The notes beneath the pieces were generated by a model, which searched no databases, was not told the DNA's origin, and saw nothing but the letters and a program-made list of their open reading frames with translations. Source: Nitratifractor sp. (lineage in GTDB: Bacteria > Campylobacterota > Campylobacteria > Campylobacterales > Sulfurovaceae). Taken from it: DNA of 10,738 nt. The number at the start of each line of letters is the position of its first letter. The first letter of the stretch is position 1. The stretch covers positions 1 through 10,738 of the forward strand of contig WFSU01000210.1 of assembly GCA_015485845.1 (NCBI GenBank), given 5' to 3'. The translations under genes and the position numbers were made by a program. Of this stretch, positions 1 through 7,853 are shown one piece after another.

Positions 1-2097
1 ACTCCCGACCGGGTCATTCCCCTCACACCTCGTGGGATCCGTCTCCAGGATGTCGTCGCTCCCGAAACCTGGCGGCATGCCCGTGCGAAAGACAGGTTTT
101 TTTCCCACCGCGACTTTTTTATTTACGCCAAATACTTCGCTCCGTGGCAATGGCATCTCGTGGTGCTCGAGAAAAAATCTGCTTACGAAACACTGGTCAC
201 CACCAACCGCAACATGATCATCCTCATCATCGCCCTGCTGATTCTGGTAATCCTCGTTTTTCTGCGGTGGATGATCCGTCGTATCATCGACAAACCCCTG
301 GCCGGGATCATCGCCCATCTCCAGCAACTGGGAGAGGGAGACTACACGAGTCAACTGTATCTCCCCTGGTCCCGTGAGATCCATCAGCTCAGCGAAAAGA
401 TCAACGACATGAGTCACGCCATCGCCATCCGGGAAGAGAAACTCGCCTCCGAAAAACAGACAACGGAAAACATCCTCAACGCCCAGCAATCGATCGTCCT
501 CGTGACCGATGGCGGTGACATCACGCGGGTCAATCGTGCCTTTTTCGATTTCTTCGATCAATACAAAAATTTCGAGCACTTCAAATCCCAGCATCAATGT
601 ATCTGTGAATTTTTCGAACCCACCGATGAAGAGGGGTACATCTACAACTACCTGGATCGTAGATGGATCGATGTCCTCCTCGAGCGGGACACCCCACAAA
701 AAGTCAAAATATCGCAACAGGGAGAATCCCATATCTTCAGCATCTCCCTCCGGGTCTTCCCGGAAAGCAACCGGCAGCAATACGTCATCACCTTGACCGA
801 CATCAGCGAAATAGAGCAACACAAACGGGAGCTCGAACACAGCCGGGACACCCTGAACCGTCAGATGCACACCGATACACTCACCGGTCTCCCCAACCGG
901 ACACAACTCCTCGAAGACATTGCCCGGACTGAGACCGCTTCTCTCATCCTCATCGACATCAACCGCTTCAAGCAAATCAATGATTTCTTCGGACACGACG
1001 TCGGCGACACCGTGTTGGTTCAATTCAGCCGCAATCTTCAGAATTTCCCCCTGCTGGATCGCGGTTGTATCCTGTACCGGCTCTCCGGTGACGAATTCGG
1101 TCTCCTCAGCACATCCGATCTCTCACGGGAAGCACACGCCGATTTTGCTCAGCACCTGGCGCAACACCTCAACCGCCAGCACTACACGATCAGCGGAGAA
1201 GAGATCGCGTTCGGGGTCGCGATCGGGTACACCACTCAGGCCAGGGGCAGCGAAGTGATCATCCAGGCCGATCTCGCACTCAAGACCGCCAAAGAGACCA
1301 AAAAAGCCACCTCCGCCTACCAGGAGTCGCTCCTCTCCCGGGAAACGTACGCCGAAAACCTCACCTGGTTCCGACGTCTGAAGCGTGCCGTGGATTCCGA
1401 TCGGATCGTCCCTCACTTCCAGATCATTCAAAGCACGGATCCCAATACACCCCCTCTCTACGAATCACTCGTACGGATGGTGTGCGAGGATGGCACCGTC
1501 ATCGCGGCTTCCGCTTTTATCGATATCGCCAAGCAATCCTACCTGTACGGGAAACTTTCGGAGATCGTGGTCGCGAAAACGTTCCAGTACTTCGAACACC
1601 GTCCGTACCGGTTCTCGCTCAACCTCTCCACACTGGATCTATCCAATCCCCAGTTTGTCAGCTATCTGATTCGACAGATCGATGCACATGGCGTCGGAGA
1701 GCGCCTCATCATCGAGCTGGTGGAGTCGGAGAAGGTGCAGGACTACGATGCTGTTGCGGACTTCATCACCCGCTTGCGGCAGTATGGGTGTACCTTTGCC
1801 CTGGATGATTTCGGCTCCGGCTTTTCCAACTTTACCCACGCCTTTTCGCTGCACATCGATTACCTCAAAATTGACGGATCCTTGATCGAGAACATTGTCA
1901 CCGACCCCACCTCCCGCATTCTGGTCGAAGCGATCGTCGCCTTTGCCCGGAAACTCAACATGCAGACCATCGCCGAATTTGTCTCCGATGCCGCCATCGA
2001 GACTCAGGTACGCGCAATGGGGATCGATTACCAGCAGGGCTACTACACTGGCCGTCCGCAACCGACCCTCGACGGAGACGGATCCTATGTCGAATAG
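1..2097 (+). CDS. Membrane-bound HAMP-PAS-GGDEF-EAL c-di-GMP signalling protein (5' partial)
   Basis: The frame is open from base 1 to the TAG at 2095-2097 (698 residues visible), so the start and most of the periplasmic sensor lie outside the window; the internal GTG at 160 is not the start. Residue 1 is taken as bases 1-3. Residues 1-70 look like the tail of a Cache-type periplasmic domain (FAPWQWHLVVLE). One TM segment follows (about 72-88), then HAMP (about 89-145, with a GEGDY turn), PAS (about 155-275), GGDEF (about 290-425) and EAL (about 445-690). The cyclase motif is SGDEF (362-366), a tolerated variant; the inhibitory RxxD site is absent (D-R-G-C at that place). The EAL domain keeps key residues: E488 in YESLVR, N541, E572/E575 in ELVES, D602-D603 in DDFG, K623 and E659. 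Phosphodiesterase activity is therefore likely; the GGDEF may be active or only regulatory (inference). The gene overlaps the next one. Confidence 0.93.
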   Translation, partial: TPDRVIPLTPRGIRLQDVVAPETWRHARAKDRFFSHRDFFIYAKYFAPWQWHLVVLEKKSAYETLVTTNRNMIILIIALLILVILVFLRWMIRRIIDKPLAGIIAHLQQLGEGDYTSQLYLPWSREIHQLSEKINDMSHAIAIREEKLASEKQTTENILNAQQSIVLVTDGGDITRVNRAFFDFFDQYKNFEHFKSQHQCICEFFEPTDEEGYIYNYLDRRWIDVLLERDTPQKVKISQQGESHIFSISLRVFPESNRQQYVITLTDISEIEQHKRELEHSRDTLNRQMHTDTLTGLPNRTQLLEDIARTETASLILIDINRFKQINDFFGHDVGDTVLVQFSRNLQNFPLLDRGCILYRLSGDEFGLLSTSDLSREAHADFAQHLAQHLNRQHYTISGEEIAFGVAIGYTTQARGSEVIIQADLALKTAKETKKATSAYQESLLSRETYAENLTWFRRLKRAVDSDRIVPHFQIIQSTDPNTPPLYESLVRMVCEDGTVIAASAFIDIAKQSYLYGKLSEIVVAKTFQYFEHRPYRFSLNLSTLDLSNPQFVSYLIRQIDAHGVGERLIIELVESEKVQDYDAVADFITRLRQYGCTFALDDFGSGFSNFTHAFSLHIDYLKIDGSLIENIVTDPTSRILVEAIVAFARKLNMQTIAEFVSDAAIETQVRAMGIDYQQGYYTGRPQPTLDGDGSYVE

Positions 2098-3943
2098 ACA
2101 ACCCTACATTGCCCTCCTCGTCAGTATCCTGATTCTCCTCGTGTTCGGGACGCTTTTCCTCACCCACTTGCAGGAAACGGAAATCCGCAAGGCGACCACC
2201 GCCATCCCCGAACGTTTCGCCCGCGCTTTCGCAGTGGCCACCCGGACGGAAGTCGACGATTGTGAAAAAACACTGAAGGCGATCGCCGCACAGGCACCGA
2301 TCCAGGCCGCCTGGCTTGCCCGGGACAAAAAGGCACTCTCCCGCCAGCTTCTCCCCCTTCTCCCTTTTGAGCGACGCCCCGCATCCGAGATCCGTTTCAC
2401 CTTTCTCACGCTTGACGGTTCCGTCTTTTTTCACACCGGCCGGGAAGAGAGTCGTACCGCTCCATCGGAGAACCTTGCCTGGCTCAAAGCACGCGATCAC
2501 CATGCACTCGCCTGGCACCTCGAGCTCGACCGGCAGAAGCGGTATCGCCTCTCTGTCGTCCTGCCGTGGTACCGACAGGGCAAGCTGCTGGGCTATCTCC
2601 AGTGTCACCGCTCCCTGTACCCTCTGGTCTCCCGACTGGCCCGGGTGCTCCAGCTCCGGATCTACTTCGCCCTGGACAAAAAACAGATTGCCGACGCGCC
2701 TGCCGCTGTCCGGGAAGACGTGCAATACAGCCGACAGACCCTGCACCATGTGATTGCCTTCAGCACCTACAGCATCCCCGACGTGATCGAGGCGATCCTC
2801 GAAGGGACGTTTCATGCCAACACGTTCACCTTTCTTGGCAGGCGCTACGCCGCCTCCACCCTGCCGATCCCGGAGCTCGGCTCCAGCCAATGGGTGCTGC
2901 TGAGTGATGTCTCCCTGATCGCATCACTCCATCAGACACTGAGCCGGACTTTTCTGATCTTTCTGGGGCTCCTGGGACTCTCCCTCGCTCTCCCCATCGC
3001 CCTCATCTTCCGCCGGAGCGAACACCGGTACCAATCGTTGATCTCCGATTTGAAAGCACGTGAACACGAGCTTCATGCATCAAGCCTCCGCTTCAAAAAA
3101 CTCTTCGACATCCAGAAAAGCCTTGTGGTGGTAACCGATGCTTATACGCCACGGATGGGCAACCAGGCGCTGCTGAAATTTTTCGGGCTGCGGGATTTGG
3201 AGGAACTCACCGCCGGGGGGCACGCCCTGTGTGACCGTTTTATTCGGGATGAGGGGCTGTTTCATACCCGGAATCTCCCCCAAGGCGCCGACTGGATCAA
3301 AGAGATCCAGAAACTCCCCAGAGAGAAGCGGATCGTTGGAATGGAGGATCGCTACGGGGATCTCCACGTCTTCACCGTCAACATCAGCCAGGCAGACAGT
3401 GGAGAATTCATCGTCGTATTTGCCGACATCAGCGCCACCGCCGAAGCGCAGAATCAGCTCAAATACAAAGTGTTCCATGACCCGCTGACCGGAGTCAACA
3501 ACCGGGAGTTCTTCGAAAAAAATATCCGCAACATCATCGAGAGAACGCCCACAGGTCAGCTCGGGGTTCTCCTCTGCGATGCCGACGATTTCAAACAGAT
3601 CAACGATACCTGGGGGCACCTTGTCGGAGATACGGTTCTCAAGGAGCTCGCCACGACCCTCCGGCAATCCCTCCGAAAAGAGGATTACGTCATCCGATGG
3701 GGCGGAGAAGAGTTCGTCGTCCTGATCCAGACACGTAACCCCGGTTCGCTCACCCAGACGGCTAACCACCTGCGTCAGGCAATTGAAGAGCATTTCGCTC
3801 CGACCCCCCGGCACGTCACGTGCAGTTTCGGCGGCACCCTCTACCGTCCGGAAGATGCGTCGGTCATGGATGCGGTCGAACGCGCCGACCGTGCCCTCTA
3901 CCGGGCCAAAGAGAGCGGGAAAAACACCGTCGTCATCGCCTGA
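2087..3943 (+). CDS. Membrane-bound periplasmic-sensor PAS-GGDEF diguanylate cyclase
   Basis: This 618-residue protein should make c-di-GMP from two GTP at the inner membrane. I chose ATG 2087 because GGAG (2074-2077) sits 9 nt upstream and a TM segment starts directly after it; the 64 in-frame residues upstream are proline/serine-rich shadow of the EAL gene. Order: TM1 (about 7-25), a periplasmic sensor of about 260 residues (26-288; two-TM Cache-like layout), TM2 (289-308), a short linker, PAS (about 336-455) and GGDEF (about 464-617). The active site is canonical GGEEF (539-543), preceded by HDPLTGVNNR and by RxxD (R530-D533), the product-inhibition site. It overlaps the EAL gene by 11 bp, so the two are very likely co-transcribed and perhaps translationally coupled. 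The ligand cannot be told from sequence. Confidence 0.95.
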   Translation: MSNRQPYIALLVSILILLVFGTLFLTHLQETEIRKATTAIPERFARAFAVATRTEVDDCEKTLKAIAAQAPIQAAWLARDKKALSRQLLPLLPFERRPASEIRFTFLTLDGSVFFHTGREESRTAPSENLAWLKARDHHALAWHLELDRQKRYRLSVVLPWYRQGKLLGYLQCHRSLYPLVSRLARVLQLRIYFALDKKQIADAPAAVREDVQYSRQTLHHVIAFSTYSIPDVIEAILEGTFHANTFTFLGRRYAASTLPIPELGSSQWVLLSDVSLIASLHQTLSRTFLIFLGLLGLSLALPIALIFRRSEHRYQSLISDLKAREHELHASSLRFKKLFDIQKSLVVVTDAYTPRMGNQALLKFFGLRDLEELTAGGHALCDRFIRDEGLFHTRNLPQGADWIKEIQKLPREKRIVGMEDRYGDLHVFTVNISQADSGEFIVVFADISATAEAQNQLKYKVFHDPLTGVNNREFFEKNIRNIIERTPTGQLGVLLCDADDFKQINDTWGHLVGDTVLKELATTLRQSLRKEDYVIRWGGEEFVVLIQTRNPGSLTQTANHLRQAIEEHFAPTPRHVTCSFGGTLYRPEDASVMDAVERADRALYRAKESGKNTVVIA

Positions 3944-4679
3944 GAATATCGAACCCCATCACCATCCCGAATAACACCGGCAAGTGGATGAGGTAAATCA
4001 CCAGTGCGTGCCGTCCGAGGAAGGCCAGCACAGTATTGGCACGGGTTTGTGCCGAGAGAAAGGGGGTAGAAAAGAATGGACGGTACCACCCCGTCCCGTA
4101 GACACCTATCCCGATCAATACCGCTGCCATCCAGGGGAAAAATCGGGCGAGGTCTTCGGTACGGTGTGGCAGATGGAGCGGGTGATAGACGGCGAGGAAA
4201 AACTGATGCTGGAGTCCGGTGAGCCAACCGGTGTATGAACCCCAGAGAATCGCCACCGCTGTGAGCAAAGCCAGCCACGGTACCCGGACAAAGACCAATC
4301 CCACGAGCGACGCGACAAAGATCAAATGGAGAATCCCGAAGAAAACCCAGGCATGGGGCGCCTGAATGTACGTCGCCACCGTTACCACGACCGAAGCACC
4401 CCCGAGAATCATCGCCCGGCGCCGTACCTTGTCCCAGCGTATCCGGGGTGTATGGACGATCCCGAGGCTCACGCCGACACTGACCAAAAAGATCGAGACA
4501 ATCACATACCGGAAATAGACCCAGAACGGATCATACACCACCGAGAAATCTACCATGCGAAAAAAGGCCAGATCGTAGGCAAAATGGAAGACGATCATCA
4601 TCACAATCGCCCACCCCCGGAAGACATCGAGACCAACGAGACGTCTTCCTCCTTCGTCTCCGCTACGCGTGGAAGCCAT
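3933..4679 (-). CDS. DUF1624 / HGSNAT-like seven-TM membrane protein, last gene of the TRAP operon
   Basis: A 248-residue inner-membrane protein with seven hydrophobic segments. The N-terminal signature LDVFRG...FHFAYD (D18, R21, G22, H32, Y35, D36) and the C-terminal GRHALVIYLIHLPVL match the DUF1624/COG3503 family, related to the catalytic part of heparan-alpha-glucosaminide N-acetyltransferase. Eukaryotic members transfer acetyl groups across a membrane through a histidine; the function of short bacterial members is unknown to me, so acetyl transfer is only a hypothesis. Start: ATG at 4679 gives a 17-bp overlap with the end of dctM, with no strong Shine-Dalgarno. A TTG at 4709 would add 10 residues (MPPLFSSRVS) and has a weak AGG upstream, so the start is uncertain. 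The overlap suggests translational coupling to dctM. The 3' end overlaps the diguanylate cyclase on the other strand by 11 bp. Confidence 0.86.
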   Translation of the reverse strand: MASTRSGDEGGRRLVGLDVFRGWAIVMMIVFHFAYDLAFFRMVDFSVVYDPFWVYFRYVIVSIFLVSVGVSLGIVHTPRIRWDKVRRRAMILGGASVVVTVATYIQAPHAWVFFGILHLIFVASLVGLVFVRVPWLALLTAVAILWGSYTGWLTGLQHQFFLAVYHPLHLPHRTEDLARFFPWMAAVLIGIGVYGTGWYRPFFSTPFLSAQTRANTVLAFLGRHALVIYLIHLPVLFGMVMGFDILRR

Positions 4680-6003
4680 AGAAACCCGGGAAGAGAACAA
4701 TGGAGGCAAGCACCAGAACCTGCAGGATGATGAACGGGATCACCCCTTTGTAAATATCGGTGGTCTTGACCCCCGGCGGAGCGACCCCTTTGAGGTAAAA
4801 GAGGCTGAACCCAAACGGCGGGGTGAGGAACGAGGTCTGAAGATTGAGCGCAATGAGGATTGCAAACCAGAGGGGATCGATCCCGATCGTCTGAGAGATC
4901 GGCAGGAGAATCGGGACGACGATGTAGGAGATTTCGATGAAGTCGATGAAGAAGCCCAAAAACATGATGATGAGCATCGTCAGGATCAAAAAGCCCCACT
5001 TCTCACCCGGCAGCGTCGTCATAAAATGCTCGACGATCTCATCGGCACCGCTGTAGATAAACACCATCGAAAACGCCGTCGCCCCGATGAGGATCGCAAA
5101 CACCATTGCCGTGGTCTTGACCGTCTCGAGGGAGGCATCCCGCACCATGGTATAGCTGAGTTTGCGGTACATAAACGCCAGGATCATACTCCCCAGTGCC
5201 CCCAGAGAGGCTGACTCAGTCGGGGTAGCAATCCCGGCAAAGATGGAACCCAGTACGAGAACGATGAGGGTCAGCGGGGGGATGATAGAGAGGAGGGCGC
5301 GTTTGATGTTGCTGGCGCGGGATCGGGTCATATCGATCTTCATAGCCGGCGCCGCTTCCTTGTCAAGAAACGCCACGATGAGAATGTAAACGATGTAGAC
5401 CCCCACCAGCATGAGGCCAGGTATCACGGCCGCTTTGAACAGATCTCCTACGGGGAGTTGAAACACATCGGCCAGGACGATCAGGACAATCGAAGGGGGG
5501 ATGATCTGCCCCAGTGTCCCGGCTGCACAGATCGTGCCGGTACTGATGGTTTTCTTGTAGCCGTTCTGGAGCATGACCGGTAGGGAAATCACCCCCATCG
5601 CCACAACCGAAGCCCCCACGACACCGGTCGAGGCAGCCAGCAGTGCCCCGATGAGCACTGTCGAGATCGCCAGTCCGCCCCGTACTTTGCCAAAAAGCGT
5701 CCCCATCGACTCGAGCATCCGCTCCGCCAGTTCCGATTTCTGGAGGATGATCCCCATGAAGATAAAGAGCGGCACGGCCATGAGGATTTTGTTGGTCATG
5801 ATCGCATAGATCCGAAAAGGCATCATGCTGAACATCGAGAGGAACTCATCCCAGAACTCCATCAACGTCCCGCCGTCAGGAATGATTTCGATCCACGCCG
5901 CTCCGAGACCGAAGTAAATCGCCACCGCTCCAAACGTAAACGCAACTGGAAAGCCCAATACCAGCAGCAGCAACGCCGCCCCAAACATCACCAATCCGAT
6001 CAT
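4663..6003 (-). CDS. dctM: TRAP transporter large permease subunit (DctM family)
   Basis: The 446-residue channel subunit of a tripartite ATP-independent periplasmic transporter; it should carry the solute across the inner membrane coupled to the Na+ gradient. Almost the whole length is hydrophobic (about 12 TM segments). Family landmarks include PVAFTFGAVAIYFGL near the N-terminus, VPLFIFMGIILQKSELAERM, GYKKTISTGTICAAGTLGQIIPPSIV, and FLTPPFGFSLFYLKG near the C-terminus. The extra loop after the first helix (WIEIIPDGGTLMEFWDEF) and the C-terminal motif resemble the mannitol/chloroaromatic group (COG4664). The ATG at 6003 has a strong GAGGAG just upstream and shares a 4-bp ATGA overlap with the dctQ stop, so the two permease genes are coupled. 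It ends with TAG at 4663, inside the start of the DUF1624 gene. The symbol is the generic family name; the substrate is not known. Confidence 0.97.
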   Translation of the reverse strand: MIGLVMFGAALLLLVLGFPVAFTFGAVAIYFGLGAAWIEIIPDGGTLMEFWDEFLSMFSMMPFRIYAIMTNKILMAVPLFIFMGIILQKSELAERMLESMGTLFGKVRGGLAISTVLIGALLAASTGVVGASVVAMGVISLPVMLQNGYKKTISTGTICAAGTLGQIIPPSIVLIVLADVFQLPVGDLFKAAVIPGLMLVGVYIVYILIVAFLDKEAAPAMKIDMTRSRASNIKRALLSIIPPLTLIVLVLGSIFAGIATPTESASLGALGSMILAFMYRKLSYTMVRDASLETVKTTAMVFAILIGATAFSMVFIYSGADEIVEHFMTTLPGEKWGFLILTMLIIMFLGFFIDFIEISYIVVPILLPISQTIGIDPLWFAILIALNLQTSFLTPPFGFSLFYLKGVAPPGVKTTDIYKGVIPFIILQVLVLASIVLFPGFYGFHA

Positions 6004-6533
6004 ATCATCTCCTCCTCATCTACCAATATCGGCTCGAGGCCGCGCAAGACGTTGATATGGTGGATGATGTAGTTGATCGCCGCAAAGACCAGAAAGATGA
6101 AGGCGATCGTAATCTGCACTTTGATCAGCCAGCGATAATGCAATCCGCCGGGATCTTCACTGATCTCGTGGGTGGTGTAAGCATCCATGACAAATTCGTA
6201 CGAGCCATTGATGACCAACAGCGCCAGCGGCAGGAGGAAGAGAATCGTCCCGACGATATTGATCCACGCTTTTTTGCGTTCGCTGAGGCGATCGTAGACG
6301 AAGTCCACCCGCACGTGGGCATTGTGCCGGAGAGCGTAGCCGGTGCCGTAGAGGATGATCACCGCAAAGAGATGCCACTCCACCTCTTGCATCCCAATAG
6401 AGCTATTGTGAAACACATACCGCATCATCACATCAAACGCCACATTGAGGATCATCACGATCAATAGCACCCCGGTGACGTAGCCAACGGCATCGATGAT
6501 TTTATCCATCCATTTTTCGATTGAGAGCAACAA
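6000..6533 (-). CDS. dctQ: TRAP transporter small permease subunit (DctQ family)
   Basis: A 177-residue membrane protein with four TM segments (about 12-32, 45-66, 92-112 and 138-160). It should pair with DctM to form the membrane part of the transporter. The middle motif EVEWHLFAVIILYGTGYALR followed by HVRVDFVYD is typical of the small subunit. The likely start is TTG at 6533, because AAAGGA lies about 6 nt upstream; an ATG 24 bases further in (6509) has no comparable ribosome binding site. The stop TGA (6002-6000) overlaps the dctM ATG. It is separated from dctP by a 249-bp repeat-rich gap instead of the short spacing seen between the other operon genes. Confidence 0.94.
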   Translation of the reverse strand: MLLSIEKWMDKIIDAVGYVTGVLLIVMILNVAFDVMMRYVFHNSSIGMQEVEWHLFAVIILYGTGYALRHNAHVRVDFVYDRLSERKKAWINIVGTILFLLPLALLVINGSYEFVMDAYTTHEISEDPGGLHYRWLIKVQITIAFIFLVFAAINYIIHHINVLRGLEPILVDEEEMI

Positions 6534-6622
6534 AGAGAATCCTTTGGGGATATAGTTTGGGTCTATTCAGTGCATTGGTATATCGGTGAGGGGTTCATCG
6601 ACATACGAACGGACTGGGTTCT

Positions 6623-6767
6623 GATGTGTTACGTGTTATGCGCTGCGCGTTACGCAAACGAGCACAACACCCTACACGAAATTACGACATTATGCATTCC
6701 CACGCAGGAGCGTGAGAACGAGGCAAGAGACCAAGCATAACACTTAGCACTTAACGCGTAACACGTC
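6623..6767. repeat. Nested inverted-repeat element, MITE/REP-like
   Basis: Outer arms: GATGTGTTACGTGTTA (6623-6638) pairs with the reverse complement of 6752-6767, GACGTGTTACGCGTTA; 14 of 16 positions match and both differences are transitions. An inner perfect pair also exists: GTGTTATGC (6633-6641) against GCATAACAC (6735-6743). The centre holds a separate hairpin (6697-6718). Such shuffled GTTACG/TAACAC intergenic strings are common non-coding repeats in some bacteria. I infer a mobile or recombined intergenic element; no transposase is present. Confidence 0.6.
6695..6720. repeat. REP-like palindromic hairpin
   Basis: TTCCCACGC (6697-6705), loop AGGA, GCGTGAGAA (6710-6718): 8 of 9 positions pair and the one mismatch is C-A. 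A further C-G pair lies outside (6695/6720). The core (CATTCCCACGCAGGAGCGTG) closely resembles a palindromic intergenic repeat I recall from many proteobacterial genomes, with one decayed arm base. This is resemblance from memory, not a database match. Confidence 0.55.
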
Positions 6768-6778
6768 CCCGAAGGGGA
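6766..6778 (-). terminator. UUCG-capped stem-loop right after dctP
   Basis: On the minus strand the bases following the dctP TAG read ATTTTCCCCTTCGGGGA. CCC(C-UUCG-G)GG forms a small, very stable stem-loop 4 to 5 nt after the stop codon. No U-tract follows, so it is not a standard intrinsic terminator. In TRAP and ABC operons a hairpin after the binding-protein gene often protects that part of the message or lowers the expression of the permease genes; this role is inferred here. Confidence 0.4.
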
Positions 6779-6782
6779 AAAT

Positions 6783-7853
6783 CTACTTCGCCAGTTCCTC
6801 ATTAAGCTTGAGGTAACCGCCCTGCATCATCATCGTCCATTCACGTGCTTTTTTCATGTACGCTTCGTAGTCAGTGTAGATCTCTTTGAATTTTGCATTC
6901 TTGGCCGCGTAACCTGCATACACTTCATCCGCAGCTTTTTTGAGTGCTTTGATAACAGCAGGAGGGAAAGTGCGTACCTTGATATTCGGGTAGTCTTTTT
7001 TCATTTTTGCCCAGGCATCGACGGATGCGGCAAAGTTTTCGACATACATATCAAATGACGCAGCTTTCATCGCCGTTTCGAGAATTACCTGATAGTTTTT
7101 AGGCAACTTGTCAAACGCTTTTTTATTGACCATGAACTGCATCTCGGATGCAGGCTCGTGCCAACCGGTGTAGTAATAAGGGGCGACTTTGTAGAAGCCC
7201 ATCTTGATATCCATTCCGGGCCCGACCCACTCAAGCGCATCGATGGTACCACGATCGAGAGACGTGTAAAGCTCACCGGCAGGGATATTGGTGACGTTGA
7301 CGCCGAGTTTGGCCATTACTTCTCCAGCCAGACCCGGGATACGCATCTTCAGACCTTTGAGGTCAGCGGGGGTTTTGATCTCTTTACGGAACCAACCACC
7401 CATCTGGTTACCGGTGTTCCCGCCGGGGTAGTTGTAGACACCGAACTTGTCATACACCTCTTTCATGTACTTTTTGCCGTTGCCGTAATAAAACCATGCA
7501 TATTGCTCCGAAGGGGTCATCCCGAAAGGAACGGTCGTAAACCAAACCGTGTTGATATCTTTCCCTTTCCAGTAATAGGAACCGCTGTGCCCCATCTGAT
7601 ATTGGCCGCCTTTGACCATGTCGAGGATGCCCAGAGGCGCTTTATGCTTCTCTTTTCCTTCGACTTTAATGATGAATTTCCCATCCGTCATCTCTTTGAC
7701 CAGTGCCGCCACTTTGGCTGGAGGAGACGCCAGAGGGGTGAGCGTAGAAGGCCAGGTTTCGGCCAGCTTCCATTTGATCTTTTTGGCCGCCAGAGGGGTT
7801 GCCATGAGGGCGACTGCACCGAGCAGTGCTGCTACCTTAATCGTTTTGTTCAT
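6783..7853 (-). CDS. dctP: TRAP transporter periplasmic solute-binding protein (DctP family, TakP-like)
   Basis: A 356-residue exported binding protein that should capture the substrate in the periplasm and hand it to DctQM. ATG 7853 is chosen because AAAGGAG lies 6 nt upstream and a Sec signal peptide starts there (MNKTIKVAALLG..., likely cut after about residue 23, PLAA|KK). The mature protein has family marks QMGGWFRKEI (150-159), DLKGLKMRIPG (164-174) with the carboxylate-binding arginine R171, YTSLDRGTIDALEWVGPG (196-213) and YYTGWHEP (227-234). These resemble the COG4663 group that includes the 2-oxo acid binder TakP and lactate-binding relatives, where the EW pair and a nearby Gln help hold a cation (recalled, not checked). 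The substrate is therefore probably a small mono- or oxo-carboxylate; C4-dicarboxylates are less likely. It is the first gene of the operon. Confidence 0.96.
   Translation of the reverse strand: MNKTIKVAALLGAVALMATPLAAKKIKWKLAETWPSTLTPLASPPAKVAALVKEMTDGKFIIKVEGKEKHKAPLGILDMVKGGQYQMGHSGSYYWKGKDINTVWFTTVPFGMTPSEQYAWFYYGNGKKYMKEVYDKFGVYNYPGGNTGNQMGGWFRKEIKTPADLKGLKMRIPGLAGEVMAKLGVNVTNIPAGELYTSLDRGTIDALEWVGPGMDIKMGFYKVAPYYYTGWHEPASEMQFMVNKKAFDKLPKNYQVILETAMKAASFDMYVENFAASVDAWAKMKKDYPNIKVRTFPPAVIKALKKAADEVYAGYAAKNAKFKEIYTDYEAYMKKAREWTMMMQGGYLKLNEELAK

Larger units (their letters stand above)
6534..6782. other. Repeat-rich gap between dctP and dctQ (no gene)
   Basis: This 249-bp gap inside the TRAP operon has no credible reading frame. 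It holds a nested set of inverted repeats, a REP-like hairpin, and a C-rich stem-loop directly after the dctP stop (listed separately). The part next to dctQ (6534-6615) shows only the dctQ ribosome binding site (AAAGGA on the minus strand). I see no clear promoter for dctQM, although TATATC (6554-6549, minus) could be a weak -10. Confidence 0.7.

Noticed and set aside
1895..2086. In-frame extension of the diguanylate cyclase upstream of ATG 2087
   Set aside because: The 64 residues are proline/serine-rich, overlap the well-conserved end of the EAL domain, and put a TM segment far from the N-terminus; ATG 2087 has a good ribosome binding site.
160..2097. GTG at 160 as the real start of the first gene
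   Set aside because: The frame is open to the window edge and the residues before it continue a Cache-domain tail, so the gene begins outside the window.
1955..2890. 311-residue minus-strand open frame opposite the diguanylate cyclase
   Set aside because: Glycine/arginine-rich shadow of a GC-rich gene with no recognisable domain or ribosome binding site.
7728..7799. Direct repeat CGCCAGAGGGGT, two copies 60 bp apart
   Set aside because: Both copies lie in dctP and encode the same short peptide TPLA, at the signal peptide end and shortly after; coding coincidence is enough to explain it.
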